Notes: generated from the sequence alone by a model not told the origin. 64,000 bases of DNA from Bacillota bacterium (GCA_023393165.1 JAEWMJ010000044.1:1-64000); one strand, 5' to 3'; positions 16,031-25,073 are shown, numbered from the stretch's first letter. Numbers and translations are program-made.

Positions 16031-17050
16031 TTGAAGACAAAGGATTTTGACTATTATCTGCCGGAGGAGCTGATTGCGCAAAAGCCGCTTTTGCAGCGCG
16101 ATGCCTCCAGGCTTTTGGTATACGACAGGAAAAGCGATAGTACAGACCACAGGCATTTCTACGATGTTGTGGAGTATTTAAAACCCGGTGACGTGCTTGT
16201 ACTCAACAACACGCGTGTCTTGCCGGCGCGGCTTTTCGGCGTAAAAAGGGGAACCGCACGGCATGTTGAGTTTTTACTTTTGAACCGTAAAAACGCGCGG
16301 GACTGGGAAGTGATTTTAAAACCCGGCAAAAAACTGAAGCCGGGGGATATTGTTGATTTTGCGCCCATACTATCAGCGGAGATCAAAGCGAAAAAGGAAG
16401 ACGGCGTGGTGGACGTCACCTTCCAATATGAGGGCGTGTTTGAAGCCATACTGGACGAACTGGGGCAAATGCCCCTGCCGCCCTATATTACGGAAAAACT
16501 GGAGGATAAGACCCGCTACCAGACGGTGTACGCCAAAATAGACGGCAGCGCGGCCGCGCCCACCGCCGGTCTGCATTTTACGCCCGAATTGCTGGAAAAA
16601 ATAAAGGGTATGGGCGTCAGGATCGTATATGTGCTGCTGCATGTGGGGCTCGGAACGTTCCGGCCGGTAAAAACCGAAGATATTGGCGAACATATCATGC
16701 ATTCCGAATATTTCAGCGTGTCTCCCGAGGCGGCGGAAGAAATCAACAGCGCCAGGGCCGCGGGAGGGCGCGTGGTGGCTGTGGGTACAACCTGCGTGCG
16801 TACGCTTGAGAGCGCCTCACGGGACGGGAAATTAATCCCGCAGAGCGGGAATACGGATATTTTTATATATCCGGGGTATAAATTCAAGATGGTGGACTGC
16901 CTGATCACCAATTTTCACCTTCCAAAATCCACGCTGGTCATGCTGGTAAGCGCTTTTGCCGGAAGGGAAAAAACGCTTAAACTTTATAAAATGGCCGTGG
17001 AGAAAGAATACCGGTTCTTCAGCTTTGGCGACGCGATGATGATTTTATGA
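16031..17050 (+). CDS. queA: tRNA preQ1(34) S-adenosylmethionine ribosyltransferase-isomerase
   Basis: Transfers the ribosyl part of SAM to preQ1 in tRNA to form epoxyqueuosine. Family marks are FDYYLPEELIAQKPL at the start, VLVLNNTRVLPARLFG near residue 58, AAPTAGLHFTPELL near residue 175 and FHLPKSTLVMLVSAFAG near the end. The 339 residues are normal. The start is TTG behind AACAGGA. tgt, the preceding step of the same pathway, lies downstream but is separated from it by a penicillin-binding protein gene. Confidence 0.97.
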   Translation: MKTKDFDYYLPEELIAQKPLLQRDASRLLVYDRKSDSTDHRHFYDVVEYLKPGDVLVLNNTRVLPARLFGVKRGTARHVEFLLLNRKNARDWEVILKPGKKLKPGDIVDFAPILSAEIKAKKEDGVVDVTFQYEGVFEAILDELGQMPLPPYITEKLEDKTRYQTVYAKIDGSAAAPTAGLHFTPELLEKIKGMGVRIVYVLLHVGLGTFRPVKTEDIGEHIMHSEYFSVSPEAAEEINSARAAGGRVVAVGTTCVRTLESASRDGKLIPQSGNTDIFIYPGYKFKMVDCLITNFHLPKSTLVMLVSAFAGREKTLKLYKMAVEKEYRFFSFGDAMMIL

Positions 17051-17137
17051 GCATGGATCCTGTAAAAAACAGGCGGGAATGGAACACGGAAAGCCGGGTC
17101 ATTAGTGCTCTTAATCTGAACGATTGGAGAAAAAAAT

Positions 17138-19159
17138 ATGAGAGGTAAAAAAGCATCACTTAGCTTGATTGTCGCCTGCTTGATGATGACGGCCGCCGCC
17201 TGTTCCGGAATACCGCCGGCAGAGTCCGTTTCCGATCCTGAACCGGCTCTTCCGGAAGAAGTGCTTGAAGCCTATATGTCCGCTGCGGACGCGAAGGATT
17301 ATGAGAAGATGTACAGCATGGTCAGTGAAAGCAGCAATATCTCCAAAGAAGATTTCGTTACGCGGAATAAAAACATTTATGAAGGAATTAATGCTGAGAA
17401 CATTAAGATTACAATCGACGGGGATCGGCAGGGAGATGTTTTGAATTTCCGGACAACCATGGATACGCTGGCCGGCCCGGTCAGCTTTGCCAATCAGGCG
17501 GTATTTCAGCAAAATAACGGCGTATATAAGCTTGAATGGAACTCAAATATGATTTTTCCAAACCTGAATGATACCGAAAAGGTACGCGTATCGGTTATAA
17601 AGGGGGAGCGCGGAAGCATACTGGACAGAAACGGCAGGTTATTGGCGGGAAAAGACAATGTGTATTCCATTGGCTTTGTTCCGGGAAAAATCAATGCCGA
17701 AACCCGCGGGGAGGATATCGCAAAGGTGGCGGAGCTGCTGGATATGTCTGTGGAAAGCATAAACAGCAAGCTGTCGGAAAACTGGGTGAAAGACGACCTG
17801 TTTGTGCCTTTGAAAAACATCTCTTATACGGATACGGACAAAAAAGAAAAGCTCCTGGAAATCAAAGGGATCGGATTCAGTACTGTGCAGGACCGGGTTT
17901 ATCCGCTTGGTGAAAAAGCGGCGCACTTGACCGGTTATATCCACAGCATCAGTCAGGAGGAGCTTGAAACGCGTGCAGGACAGGGCTATAGCGCCGACAG
18001 TGTGATCGGAAAGGCCGGACTGGAAAGCCTTCTGGAGGACCGTATTCGCGGTTTTGACGGCTGCAGGATTTACATTGTTGATCAGTACGGTCAGGAAAAA
18101 GAAACTTTGGCAGAGCGGTCGGCCCGCAATGGTGAAAATGTCACGCTGACCGTGGATGCGGCATTGCAGGAAAAGCTTTACGACCAGATGAAGGATGATA
18201 AAGGGGCTGCGGTGGTTATGAATCCAAAGACAGGCGAAATCCTGGCGCTGGTCAGCACTCCGTCTTATGACCCGAACGCTTTTATATTAGGCTTGACCGA
18301 AGAAAAGTGGGCTGAGTACAATAACGAAGAAACGCAGCCGATGTATAACCGTTTTAAAGCGGCGTTTGTCCCCGGCTCCACATTGAAACCCATTACGGCG
18401 GCCTTGGCATTGAGTGCAGGTTCCTTTACCGCAGAGGAGGACTTTGGACCCAGCGGCCTGTCCTGGCAAAAGGACAGCAGCTGGGGCAATTACAGCGTGA
18501 CCACGTTAAAACAATACGGCGGTGCGGCGAATGTGCAAAATGCCCTCATCTACTCCGACAACATTTATTTTGCAAAAGCGGCGCTTAAGATGGGCGGCGA
18601 CGTCTTTGCAGAAGGCCTCAAAAGCGTCGGCTTCGGCGAGGAGGTTCCCTTTGAATTCGGCCTGAGCCAATCAAGATTTGGTACGGATATGGCTTTTGAC
18701 AGTGACATCGACCTTGCGGACAGCGGGTATGGTCAGGGAAAGATATTGGTCAATCCCATACACATGGCATCCATATATACGGCGTTTTTGAATCAGGGAA
18801 ATATGATGGCGCCTTGTCTGGAGAAAGAAACCGGCCCGAAGGTTTGGAAGGGAAATGTCTTTTCCAGCCAAGCGATACAAACGGTTCAGGATGCCCTGAT
18901 TCAGGTAATTGAGAACCCAAACGGCACAGGGCATTCCTTTATGGTGGAAGGATTGAAGGCTGCGGGGAAAACCGGGACAGCTGAGATCAAAGATTCCAAG
19001 CAGGATACCTCGGGAACGGAGCTGGGCTGGTTTGTGGCATATTCGGAAGATGAAAGCCAGGATGTCCCGTATTTGGCGGTAGCAATGATCGAGGATGTAA
19101 AAGACAGGGGCGGCAGCCATTATGTGATACCGATAGTCCGCTCCATATTCGCAGATTAA
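17138..19159 (+). CDS. Class B penicillin-binding protein with MecA-like N-terminal domain
   Basis: A peptidoglycan transpeptidase. The signal region is SLIVACLMMTAAACSG, with a cysteine that may be lipidated, although the lipobox is weak. An NTF2-like MecA N-terminal domain (about 35-130) is followed by the dimerisation domain (RGSILDRNGRLLAG near 160) and the transpeptidase with SxxK in PGSTLKP near 408, SxN in YSDN and KTG in AGKTGTAE near 610. The architecture is that of PBP2a/PbpC-like enzymes, often of low beta-lactam affinity, but resistance cannot be inferred. It sits between queA and tgt. Confidence 0.92.
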   Translation: MRGKKASLSLIVACLMMTAAACSGIPPAESVSDPEPALPEEVLEAYMSAADAKDYEKMYSMVSESSNISKEDFVTRNKNIYEGINAENIKITIDGDRQGDVLNFRTTMDTLAGPVSFANQAVFQQNNGVYKLEWNSNMIFPNLNDTEKVRVSVIKGERGSILDRNGRLLAGKDNVYSIGFVPGKINAETRGEDIAKVAELLDMSVESINSKLSENWVKDDLFVPLKNISYTDTDKKEKLLEIKGIGFSTVQDRVYPLGEKAAHLTGYIHSISQEELETRAGQGYSADSVIGKAGLESLLEDRIRGFDGCRIYIVDQYGQEKETLAERSARNGENVTLTVDAALQEKLYDQMKDDKGAAVVMNPKTGEILALVSTPSYDPNAFILGLTEEKWAEYNNEETQPMYNRFKAAFVPGSTLKPITAALALSAGSFTAEEDFGPSGLSWQKDSSWGNYSVTTLKQYGGAANVQNALIYSDNIYFAKAALKMGGDVFAEGLKSVGFGEEVPFEFGLSQSRFGTDMAFDSDIDLADSGYGQGKILVNPIHMASIYTAFLNQGNMMAPCLEKETGPKVWKGNVFSSQAIQTVQDALIQVIENPNGTGHSFMVEGLKAAGKTGTAEIKDSKQDTSGTELGWFVAYSEDESQDVPYLAVAMIEDVKDRGGSHYVIPIVRSIFAD

Positions 19160-19183
19160 ATTACGTTTATTAAAGAGGTAACA

Positions 19184-20293
19184 ATGAATTTTAGCTTTGA
19201 AGTAGTCAAGGAATGTGAAAGAACGGGAGCAAGGGCGGGGATACTCCATACCCCGCACGGGGATATCAAAACCCCGGTATATATGCCGGTGGGCACACAG
19301 GGGACGGTAAAGGCAGCCACGCCCGTGCAGGTCGAAGAAACCGGCGCGCAGATCATACTTTCCAACACCTATCACTTGTACCTTCGGCCGGGGCATGAAC
19401 TGGTCAGAAAGGCAGGCGGGCTGCATAATTTTATGCAGTGGGACAAACCCATTTTAACGGACAGCGGCGGGTTCCAGGTCTTCAGCCTGGGCGAGCTCCG
19501 GAAACTGACAGAGGAAGGTGCGGAGTTCCAGTCCCATATCGACGGATCGCGGCACAAGCTTACCCCGGAAAAAGCGGTTGAGATCCAGGAGGCGCTTGGT
19601 TCGGACATCATGATGTGCCTGGATGAATGCACGCCCTATCCGGCTGATTACAATTATGCAAAATCCTCTATGGAAAGGACGCACAGGTGGGCCGAACGGT
19701 GTAAAAAAGCCCAGACCAGGCAGGATCAGGCATTGTTCGGGATCGTACAGGGTTCCATGTTTGCCGATTTGCGGCGGGAAAGCGCAAAAGCCATATCCGA
19801 TCTGGATTTTATCGGCAGCGCAATAGGGGGCCTGAGCGTAGGGGAACCAAAGGAAGTCATGTATGAAATGCTGGAAGAAGTGGATCCCATACTGCCCAAA
19901 AACAAACCGCGGTACCTAATGGGAGTCGGTTCGGCGGACTGCCTTTTGGAAGGCGTAGAACGCGGAGTCGATATGTTTGACTGCGTGCTGCAGACGAGAA
20001 TCGCCAGGAACGGAACGGCGCTGCATCCTACAGGAAAGATCGTTGTGCGCAATGCCGTCTATGCGGAAGATTTTTCGCCTATAGACGACACATGCGACTG
20101 CTATGCCTGCCGTAACTTTACGCGGGCGTATATAAGGCATCTGATCAAAGCGGACGAGATACTAGGCGCGACCCTTTTGACCATTCATAACATCCGTTTT
20201 TCGGTGCGGTTGATGGAACGCGTACGGGAATCGATTTTAGGCGGGTATTTTCCGGAGTTCAAGAGTGATTTTATACAGAAATATATAATTTGA
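19184..20293 (+). CDS. tgt: tRNA-guanine transglycosylase
   Basis: Exchanges guanine 34 of GUN-anticodon tRNAs for preQ1 in queuosine synthesis. Active-site marks are TDSGGFQVFSLGELRK near residue 90, with the catalytic aspartate, FGIVQGSMFADLR near residue 186, GGLSVGEPKE and the zinc ligands CDCYACRNFTRAYIRHL near residue 305. The 369 residues are typical. AAAGAGG precedes the ATG. The order tgt-yajC is standard in bacteria. Confidence 0.98.
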   Translation: MNFSFEVVKECERTGARAGILHTPHGDIKTPVYMPVGTQGTVKAATPVQVEETGAQIILSNTYHLYLRPGHELVRKAGGLHNFMQWDKPILTDSGGFQVFSLGELRKLTEEGAEFQSHIDGSRHKLTPEKAVEIQEALGSDIMMCLDECTPYPADYNYAKSSMERTHRWAERCKKAQTRQDQALFGIVQGSMFADLRRESAKAISDLDFIGSAIGGLSVGEPKEVMYEMLEEVDPILPKNKPRYLMGVGSADCLLEGVERGVDMFDCVLQTRIARNGTALHPTGKIVVRNAVYAEDFSPIDDTCDCYACRNFTRAYIRHLIKADEILGATLLTIHNIRFSVRLMERVRESILGGYFPEFKSDFIQKYII

Positions 20294-20367
20294 CAAAAAA
20301 TAAGTTGACGAAAGGGACAGGGTTAGATATTATAAATATTGTAATTTATGAAAGGTAGGTACATTGC

Positions 20368-20688
20368 ATGCCACAGCAATTAGATTTAGGCGGGAGCATG
20401 TCGTTATTGTTCCCCATACTGCTGATAGTCATATTTGTAGTTCTTATTATCGTTCCTAACAGACGGCGTGAGAAAAAATTCAAAGACATGCTGTCGAGCT
20501 TAAAAGTTGGCGATAGTATCAAGACAATCGGCGGCATCTACGGAAAGATCGTCAATATCAAAGAAGACCTGATAACGATCGAGTCCGGTCCGGACAAAAC
20601 CAAGCTGTTGATGGCTAAAAGCGCGATCGGCACGGTAGAAAGCAATGACGTTGAATCAGAAGCGTCTAAAGAACAGCCGAAAAAATAA
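20368..20688 (+). CDS. yajC: Preprotein translocase subunit YajC
   Basis: Small single-pass membrane protein associated with SecDF. One transmembrane helix (LLFPILLIVIFVVLIIVPN) is followed by the conserved RRREKKFKDMLSSLKVGDSIKTIGGIYG core and a charged tail. The 106 residues are normal. secD and secF, which often follow, are absent here; instead a terminator and a TIGR04086 protein follow, as in many Clostridia. Confidence 0.95.
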   Translation: MPQQLDLGGSMSLLFPILLIVIFVVLIIVPNRRREKKFKDMLSSLKVGDSIKTIGGIYGKIVNIKEDLITIESGPDKTKLLMAKSAIGTVESNDVESEASKEQPKK

Positions 20689-20705
20689 TTGATATTCGTA
20701 CAATC

Positions 20706-20731
20706 AACCTCCGGAAACGGAGGTTTTTTTA
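20706..20731 (+). terminator. Rho-independent terminator after yajC
   Basis: AACCTCCG-GAAA-CGGAGGTT, an 8 bp stem with a GNRA tetraloop, followed by a T run. Confidence 0.92.
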
Positions 20732-20935
20732 TTCGGCTCCGCTTCCATGTGCTTAAAAAGTTATCCGAGCCAGCTTCGGATGGGAAGTTGACACGGTTGC
20801 TTTATATTTTAGAAGCGGGTCTTAAGCAGTGGAAGTATTGATATATTTATGATATATAAAAAATTGAATACTTTTCCGTGTGTTTTGCATATATAGCCCT
20901 CCGCCTGCATATTTGTTTTGTAGGGAGGGGATAAA

Positions 20936-21367
20936 ATGCCTAGAAATAAACCGAAACAGACCGAAATGAAGGTCGTGACACCTGCGCTGAAGTCTTCCAT
21001 CGTTGCTATGATATTTACGATCACCGCTATACTGGTTTTTGCGCTGATTGTAAAATCGGCTGAAATAGATGTGAAGGTTATAGTTATAATAAATGAAATC
21101 ATAAAGATAGCGGGTGTGATTTGCGCTTCATTCTTTGCCGCAAAGGACCCGAAATCCAAAACAGTGCTCGCAGCAGCTGTCGCAGGTCTGCTTTATATTG
21201 TAATCGGATTCTGCGTGTTTTCACTCATTCAGGGAGCCATGGGCGATCTGATGATGATGCTGACGGACGCCATGATGGGCGTTATCATCGGGTTTGTCGT
21301 AGGATTGTTTGTGAGTAAAATCATAAAAACAAAAGCGGCAGGCAAACCGTCAGGCAAAGCCGCCTGA
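20936..21367 (+). CDS. TIGR04086 family membrane protein
   Basis: A four-helix membrane protein of 143 residues (AMIFTITAILVFALIV, IIKIAGVICASFFAA, AGLLYIVIGFCVFSLI, MMGVIIGFVVGLFVSKII). Its size, the KDPKSKTVLAA loop and the position between yajC and the SCIFF pair fit the TIGR04086 family of Clostridia, whose function is unknown. The reason for this neighbourhood is not established. GGGAGGGG lies just upstream of the start codon. Confidence 0.85.
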   Translation: MPRNKPKQTEMKVVTPALKSSIVAMIFTITAILVFALIVKSAEIDVKVIVIINEIIKIAGVICASFFAAKDPKSKTVLAAAVAGLLYIVIGFCVFSLIQGAMGDLMMMLTDAMMGVIIGFVVGLFVSKIIKTKAAGKPSGKAA

Positions 21368-21420
21368 ATGAAAGCTGTCCGGGGCAAACACATCACACGC
21401 GCCATATTGGACGGAAATAC

Positions 21421-21449
21421 TTGAATGTTTGCGCTTCCCTATGTATAAT
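21421..21449 (+). promoter_or_regulatory. Sigma-A-type promoter for scfA
   Basis: TTGAAT, 17 bases, TATAAT, about 35 bases before the scfA start codon. Confidence 0.8.
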
Positions 21450-21483
21450 AAACCATATACATAATAGATTTTGGAGGCCACCT

Positions 21484-21627
21484 ATGAAACATATTAAAAC
21501 CATCAGCCGGAATTGTTTAAAGAAATCGCTTGAAAAAGGCGGCTGCGGCGAATGCCAGGCATCCTGCCAGTCAGCCTGCAAGACTTCCTGCACAGTCGCA
21601 AACCAAAAGTGCGAGAAGGAAGCATAA
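21484..21627 (+). CDS. scfA: SCIFF ranthipeptide precursor
   Basis: A 47-residue precursor of the SCIFF (six cysteines in forty-five residues) family, modified by the radical SAM enzyme ScfB to carry thioether crosslinks. The leader MKHIKTISRN and the core CGECQASCQSACKTSC are diagnostic. Cysteines lie at 11, 21, 24, 28, 32, 36 and 43, seven in all: the six family positions plus C11 in the leader region. GGAGG is eight bases upstream. It has its own promoter and a terminator before scfB, which should give excess precursor over enzyme. Confidence 0.96.
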   Translation: MKHIKTISRNCLKKSLEKGGCGECQASCQSACKTSCTVANQKCEKEA

Positions 21628-21643
21628 ATCAAAATTGACAGGC

Positions 21644-21675
21644 GGCGGCAATATTATATTGCCGCCTCTTTTATG
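21644..21675 (+). terminator. Terminator or attenuator between scfA and scfB
   Basis: GGCGGCAATA-TTA-TATTGCCGCC, a 10 bp stem followed by TCTTTT. It would reduce read-through into the maturase gene. Confidence 0.8.
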
Positions 21676-21682
21676 TGGGTTC

Positions 21683-21794
21683 AGACCACTGATAAGCCCC
21701 AACTACTGTTGTGTCGCAATGCTCAAAAAGCCTGGCCGGGGCCCAAAAAAAATCGTAGATTTTTGGGGTGGGGTAGTGGAGCTTTCAGCGGCCT
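21683..21794 (+). repeat. Dispersed repeat family B, copy 3, between scfA and scfB
   Basis: Ends AGACCACTGATAAGCCCCAA and CTTTCAGCGGCCT match the other family B copies; TGTGTCGCAATGCTC is shared with 61104-61220, and the GATTTTTGGGGTGGGG part with 3171-3210. Confidence 0.75.
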
Positions 21795-21809
21795 TCAAAA
21801 TAAAAAGAG

Positions 21810-21853
21810 TTGGGTTTTCTTTCGGTTCCTTTCTTTTTTCTAAAAGAAAGGAA
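21810..21853 (+). repeat. Covarying hairpin repeat, family D copy 1
   Basis: A TTGGGTTTTCTTTCGG leader is followed by a hairpin whose stem is TTCCTTTCTTTT paired with AAAAGAAAGGAA. The site lies 20 bases before scfB, directly after repeat B3. Confidence 0.7.
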
Positions 21854-21873
21854 TAAAAAATGAGGAGAATATT

Positions 21874-23187
21874 TTGATACATACTTTTAAACTGGGAGAC
21901 GTTCACGCGGTGCTGGATGTAAACAGCGGTTCGGTGCATATGGTGGACGAGATCGTTTATGACATACTGAACAAGCAGGCGACGGGAAAATACAGCGAAG
22001 ATGAGATTCATGAAGCCGGGCTTGAAATTGAAGAATTAAGGCGGGAAGGCCTTTTGGATTCGCCCGCCGCAGTGGAAGACTACCGTCCGGAATTCAACAA
22101 GCCGGTGGTAAAGGCCATGTGCCTTCACGTGGCCCATGACTGCAACTTAAGATGCAAATACTGTTTTGCCAATACGGGAGATTATGAGGGAAGCCGCGAA
22201 CTGATGCCCCTTGAAACAGCAAAACAGGCGCTGTTGTTTTTGGTGCAAAACTCTGAAAACAGGCACAACCTGGAGGTGGATTTTTTCGGCGGCGAACCGC
22301 TTTTAAATTTTGATGTTGTGCGCGGCGCAGTGGAATACGGGCGCGAACTGGAAAAACAATATGATAAAAATATCCGGTTCACCATAACGACCAACGCATA
22401 CCATGTGACGGACGAAATGGCGGATTTTATCAATGCCGAAATGAAAAACCTTGTAATCAGCATAGACGGCAGGCGGGATGTGCACGACGCCATGCGCCCG
22501 AACGCGGCGGGAGCCGGGAGTTACGAAAAGGTGCTTTCAAACTCCCGGAAGCTGATCGGCGGCAGAGGCGGCAAAGAGTATTATATCCGCGGCACATACA
22601 CCAATCAAAACACGGACTTCTCACGCGATGTGATGGCAATAGCGGACGCAGGATTCGACCAGGTATCCGTAGAGCCGGTGGTGGACGCCGGTGAACTCTC
22701 AATCACCGAAGCCGATTTGCCGCAGATTTTCAGCGAGTATGAAAAACTTGCCGGTTTGTATCTGCAGCGAAAGAAAGAGGGCAGGCCATTTCATTTCTTT
22801 CATTTCATGATCGACTTGGAATCCGGCCCCTGTCTTAATAAGCGCCTCCGTGGCTGCGGAGCCGGCAGCGAATACATTGCCGTTACCCCAAACGGGGACA
22901 TGTATCCCTGCCACCAGTTTGCGGGAGTCGGAGAATTTTACATGGGCAATATTTTTGAAAACAAGAAAAACGAAGAGATCGGCAAACGGTTCGCGGAGTG
23001 CCATGTGTTTTCCAAAGAAAAGTGCGCGGACTGCTGGGCCAAGTATTACTGTAGCGGCGGCTGCTTTGCAGACGCGTATTTTACGAACAACGACATAGCA
23101 AAACCAAACCGCTTAAGCTGCGAGATCGAAAAGAAGCGGGTTGAAACGGCGATTGTTTTAAAAATCATGGCTGAGGCCGGCAAATAA
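21874..23187 (+). CDS. scfB: SCIFF peptide maturase, radical SAM/SPASM enzyme
   Basis: Forms thioether crosslinks between cysteines of ScfA and other residues. The N-terminal RiPP-recognition-like part (to about 75) precedes the radical SAM cluster motif AHDCNLRCKYCFA near residue 92. Auxiliary SPASM clusters are marked by CGAGSEYIAVTPNGDMYPC near 330 and CADCWAKYYCSGGCF near 388. The 437 residues are typical. The start is TTG behind TGAGGAGA. It is separated from scfA by a terminator and two repeats. Confidence 0.96.
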   Translation: MIHTFKLGDVHAVLDVNSGSVHMVDEIVYDILNKQATGKYSEDEIHEAGLEIEELRREGLLDSPAAVEDYRPEFNKPVVKAMCLHVAHDCNLRCKYCFANTGDYEGSRELMPLETAKQALLFLVQNSENRHNLEVDFFGGEPLLNFDVVRGAVEYGRELEKQYDKNIRFTITTNAYHVTDEMADFINAEMKNLVISIDGRRDVHDAMRPNAAGAGSYEKVLSNSRKLIGGRGGKEYYIRGTYTNQNTDFSRDVMAIADAGFDQVSVEPVVDAGELSITEADLPQIFSEYEKLAGLYLQRKKEGRPFHFFHFMIDLESGPCLNKRLRGCGAGSEYIAVTPNGDMYPCHQFAGVGEFYMGNIFENKKNEEIGKRFAECHVFSKEKCADCWAKYYCSGGCFADAYFTNNDIAKPNRLSCEIEKKRVETAIVLKIMAEAGK

Positions 23188-23277
23188 AAAGGAAATCAAT
23201 AAATCAATGCTGAAAAGGTAATTTGAGGCATCTTTTTGTTTTAAATCCTTATTTATTCAAATTATCTTTTTTTTATA

Positions 23278-23306
23278 TTGTTTTCAGGGTTTTATTATTC
23301 TATAAT
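23278..23306 (+). promoter_or_regulatory. Sigma-A-type promoter for putP
   Basis: TTGTTT, 17 bases, TATAAT, 43 bases before the putP start codon. Confidence 0.75.
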
Positions 23307-23349
23307 AAAATCATTATTCCAAACCAAAAATAAATAAAGGAGGTATATA

Positions 23350-24840
23350 ATGGTTGATTGGAGTGTTCTCATTGCTTTCATAATCTATTTTGTTGTTGTT
23401 CTTTGGATCGGGTTTTATTTTTATAAGCGTTCGGAAACCTTATCGGATTACCTGATCGGCAACAGATCTTTAAATCCTTATGTAGCCGCGTTGTCCGCAC
23501 AGGCTTCCGATATGAGCGGCTGGCTGCTGATGGGCCTGCCCGGCGCTATATTCCTGGGCGGTATGAGCGAGGTGTGGATCGGAGTAGGCCTGGCTGTAGG
23601 CGCGTATCTGTCCTGGCTGGTTATTGCCAAAAGGCTGCGCCAGTATACAAAGGTTTCAGGCAATTCCATAACGCTTCCTCAATTCTTTGAAAACCGTTTC
23701 AAGGATAGGCAGGGGTTGCTGCGGTTTATCAGCTCCGCCGTCATTCTGGTGTTCTTTACGATATATGTGGCGTCCGGGTTTGTTGCGGGAGGGAATGTAT
23801 TTAAAGCCATATTCCCCGGAATAGACTATAAAATTGCGATGCTGATAGGCGTCCTGATAATAGTGGGCTATACGTTTACCGGCGGTTTTAAAGCCGTATG
23901 CTGGACGGACTTTTTCCAGGGCATGCTGATGGTGGTTGCGATCGTGATTGTTCCGTTGTCTACAATCGGCCTTCTTGGCGGAGTGGAGCAGACAGTTCAG
24001 CTTGCGAACAATGTCGGGCCGGGATTCTTAAGCCTTTTCCATTCGATTGACGGGGCAACCATTTCGCTGGTGGCTATTATATCCAGCCTTGCATGGGGAC
24101 TGGGGTATTTGGGAATGCCCCATATACTTGTCCGTTTTATGGCTATCAAACAGGTAAAAATGATCAAATCGTCCCGCAGGATCGCTACCACATGGGTAGT
24201 GGTGTCTCTTGCGTTTGCATGTATTTTGGGACTGGTTGGCAGGCTGTATCTGGAACCCGGTATTTTTACCGATGCTGCCGGCGCGCAGACCGTGTTTATT
24301 GTAATGGCAGGGCGGATATTCCCTCCGGCAGTGGCGGGTATCCTGTATTCCGCTATCATGGCGGCTATCATGAGCACCGCGGATTCCCAGCTTCTGGTTT
24401 GCTCGTCCGCCATTACCAATGATATTTATTTAAAGGTAACAAAAAAACAGCCGAGCCAAAAACTTCTTTTGTGGATGGGCAGGCTGTGCGTTCTGGCCAT
24501 TGCCGTGATCGGCGCGTTTATGGCTTTGGATGAAAAAAGCAGCATTATGGCGCTGGTCAAATACGCCTGGGGCGGATTCGGCGCGGCATTTGGTCCTGTA
24601 ATACTCATGGGACTTTTCTGGAAGCGCATGACGCGTATGGGCGCTTTTGCAGGAATTCTGACAGGGTTTTTGACCGTTATTCTCTGGAACAACTTCCTTG
24701 CGGGTCCGACTGGGCTATACGAACTTGTTCCGGGCTTTGCGTTTGCATTGATCGCTGTCGTTATAACCAGCCTTCTTGGCAAAAAGCCTTCCAAAGAAAT
24801 AGAAACAGAATTCGAACTTGCAAAACAGTGTGAAGAATAA
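23350..24840 (+). CDS. putP: Sodium/proline symporter
   Basis: A sodium:solute symporter (SSS) family protein with about 13 transmembrane helices. PutP-type marks are LSDYLIGNRSLNPYVAALSAQASDMSGWL near residue 35, GLPGAIFLGG and the TADSQLLVCSSA segment near residue 345 that contributes to the sodium site. The 496 residues are normal. AAAGGAGG precedes the ATG at about seven bases. It stands alone between its own promoter and terminator; proline is the best but not the only possible substrate. Confidence 0.92.
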   Translation: MVDWSVLIAFIIYFVVVLWIGFYFYKRSETLSDYLIGNRSLNPYVAALSAQASDMSGWLLMGLPGAIFLGGMSEVWIGVGLAVGAYLSWLVIAKRLRQYTKVSGNSITLPQFFENRFKDRQGLLRFISSAVILVFFTIYVASGFVAGGNVFKAIFPGIDYKIAMLIGVLIIVGYTFTGGFKAVCWTDFFQGMLMVVAIVIVPLSTIGLLGGVEQTVQLANNVGPGFLSLFHSIDGATISLVAIISSLAWGLGYLGMPHILVRFMAIKQVKMIKSSRRIATTWVVVSLAFACILGLVGRLYLEPGIFTDAAGAQTVFIVMAGRIFPPAVAGILYSAIMAAIMSTADSQLLVCSSAITNDIYLKVTKKQPSQKLLLWMGRLCVLAIAVIGAFMALDEKSSIMALVKYAWGGFGAAFGPVILMGLFWKRMTRMGAFAGILTGFLTVILWNNFLAGPTGLYELVPGFAFALIAVVITSLLGKKPSKEIETEFELAKQCEE

Positions 24841-24858
24841 TTTAAGCGGAATAATATA

Positions 24859-24889
24859 AGAATAACACTTATGTGTTATTCTTTTTTTT
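24859..24889 (+). terminator. Rho-independent terminator after putP
   Basis: AGAATAACAC-TTAT-GTGTTATTCT, a 10 bp stem followed by a long T run. Confidence 0.9.
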
Positions 24890-24895
24890 ATGGTG

Positions 24896-25073
24896 TTATA
24901 CTAATCCGTAGTTAAAAACGTTGCGTTTTTAACTTGCCGCATTTTATGCGGCAGCGGGCAAAGCCCGCGCGAATGCCGTGCAATACTATCTGCTTGCGGC
25001 TTTGCCGCAACGGCAATCAAAGTTTGCCGGATTAAAAACATGCAACGCTTTTAATCGCGGAATAGTATTATAA
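24896..25073. repeat. MITE-like long imperfect palindrome (family E)
   Basis: The left end, TTATACTAATCCG followed by GTTAAAAACGTTGCG, is inverted at the right end, where the minus strand reads TTATAATACTATTCCG and ATTAAAAGCGTTGC. Inside are several short hairpins (GCCGCATTTTATGCGGC, GCGGGCAAAGCCCGC). No gene is seen. A diverged relative may lie upstream of hrcA. The rest of the gap before glgP holds only the promoter. Confidence 0.65.

Noticed and set aside
21530..21856. 108-residue frame overlapping scfA
   Set aside because: It is out of frame with the SCIFF peptide and continues through a terminator and two repeats.
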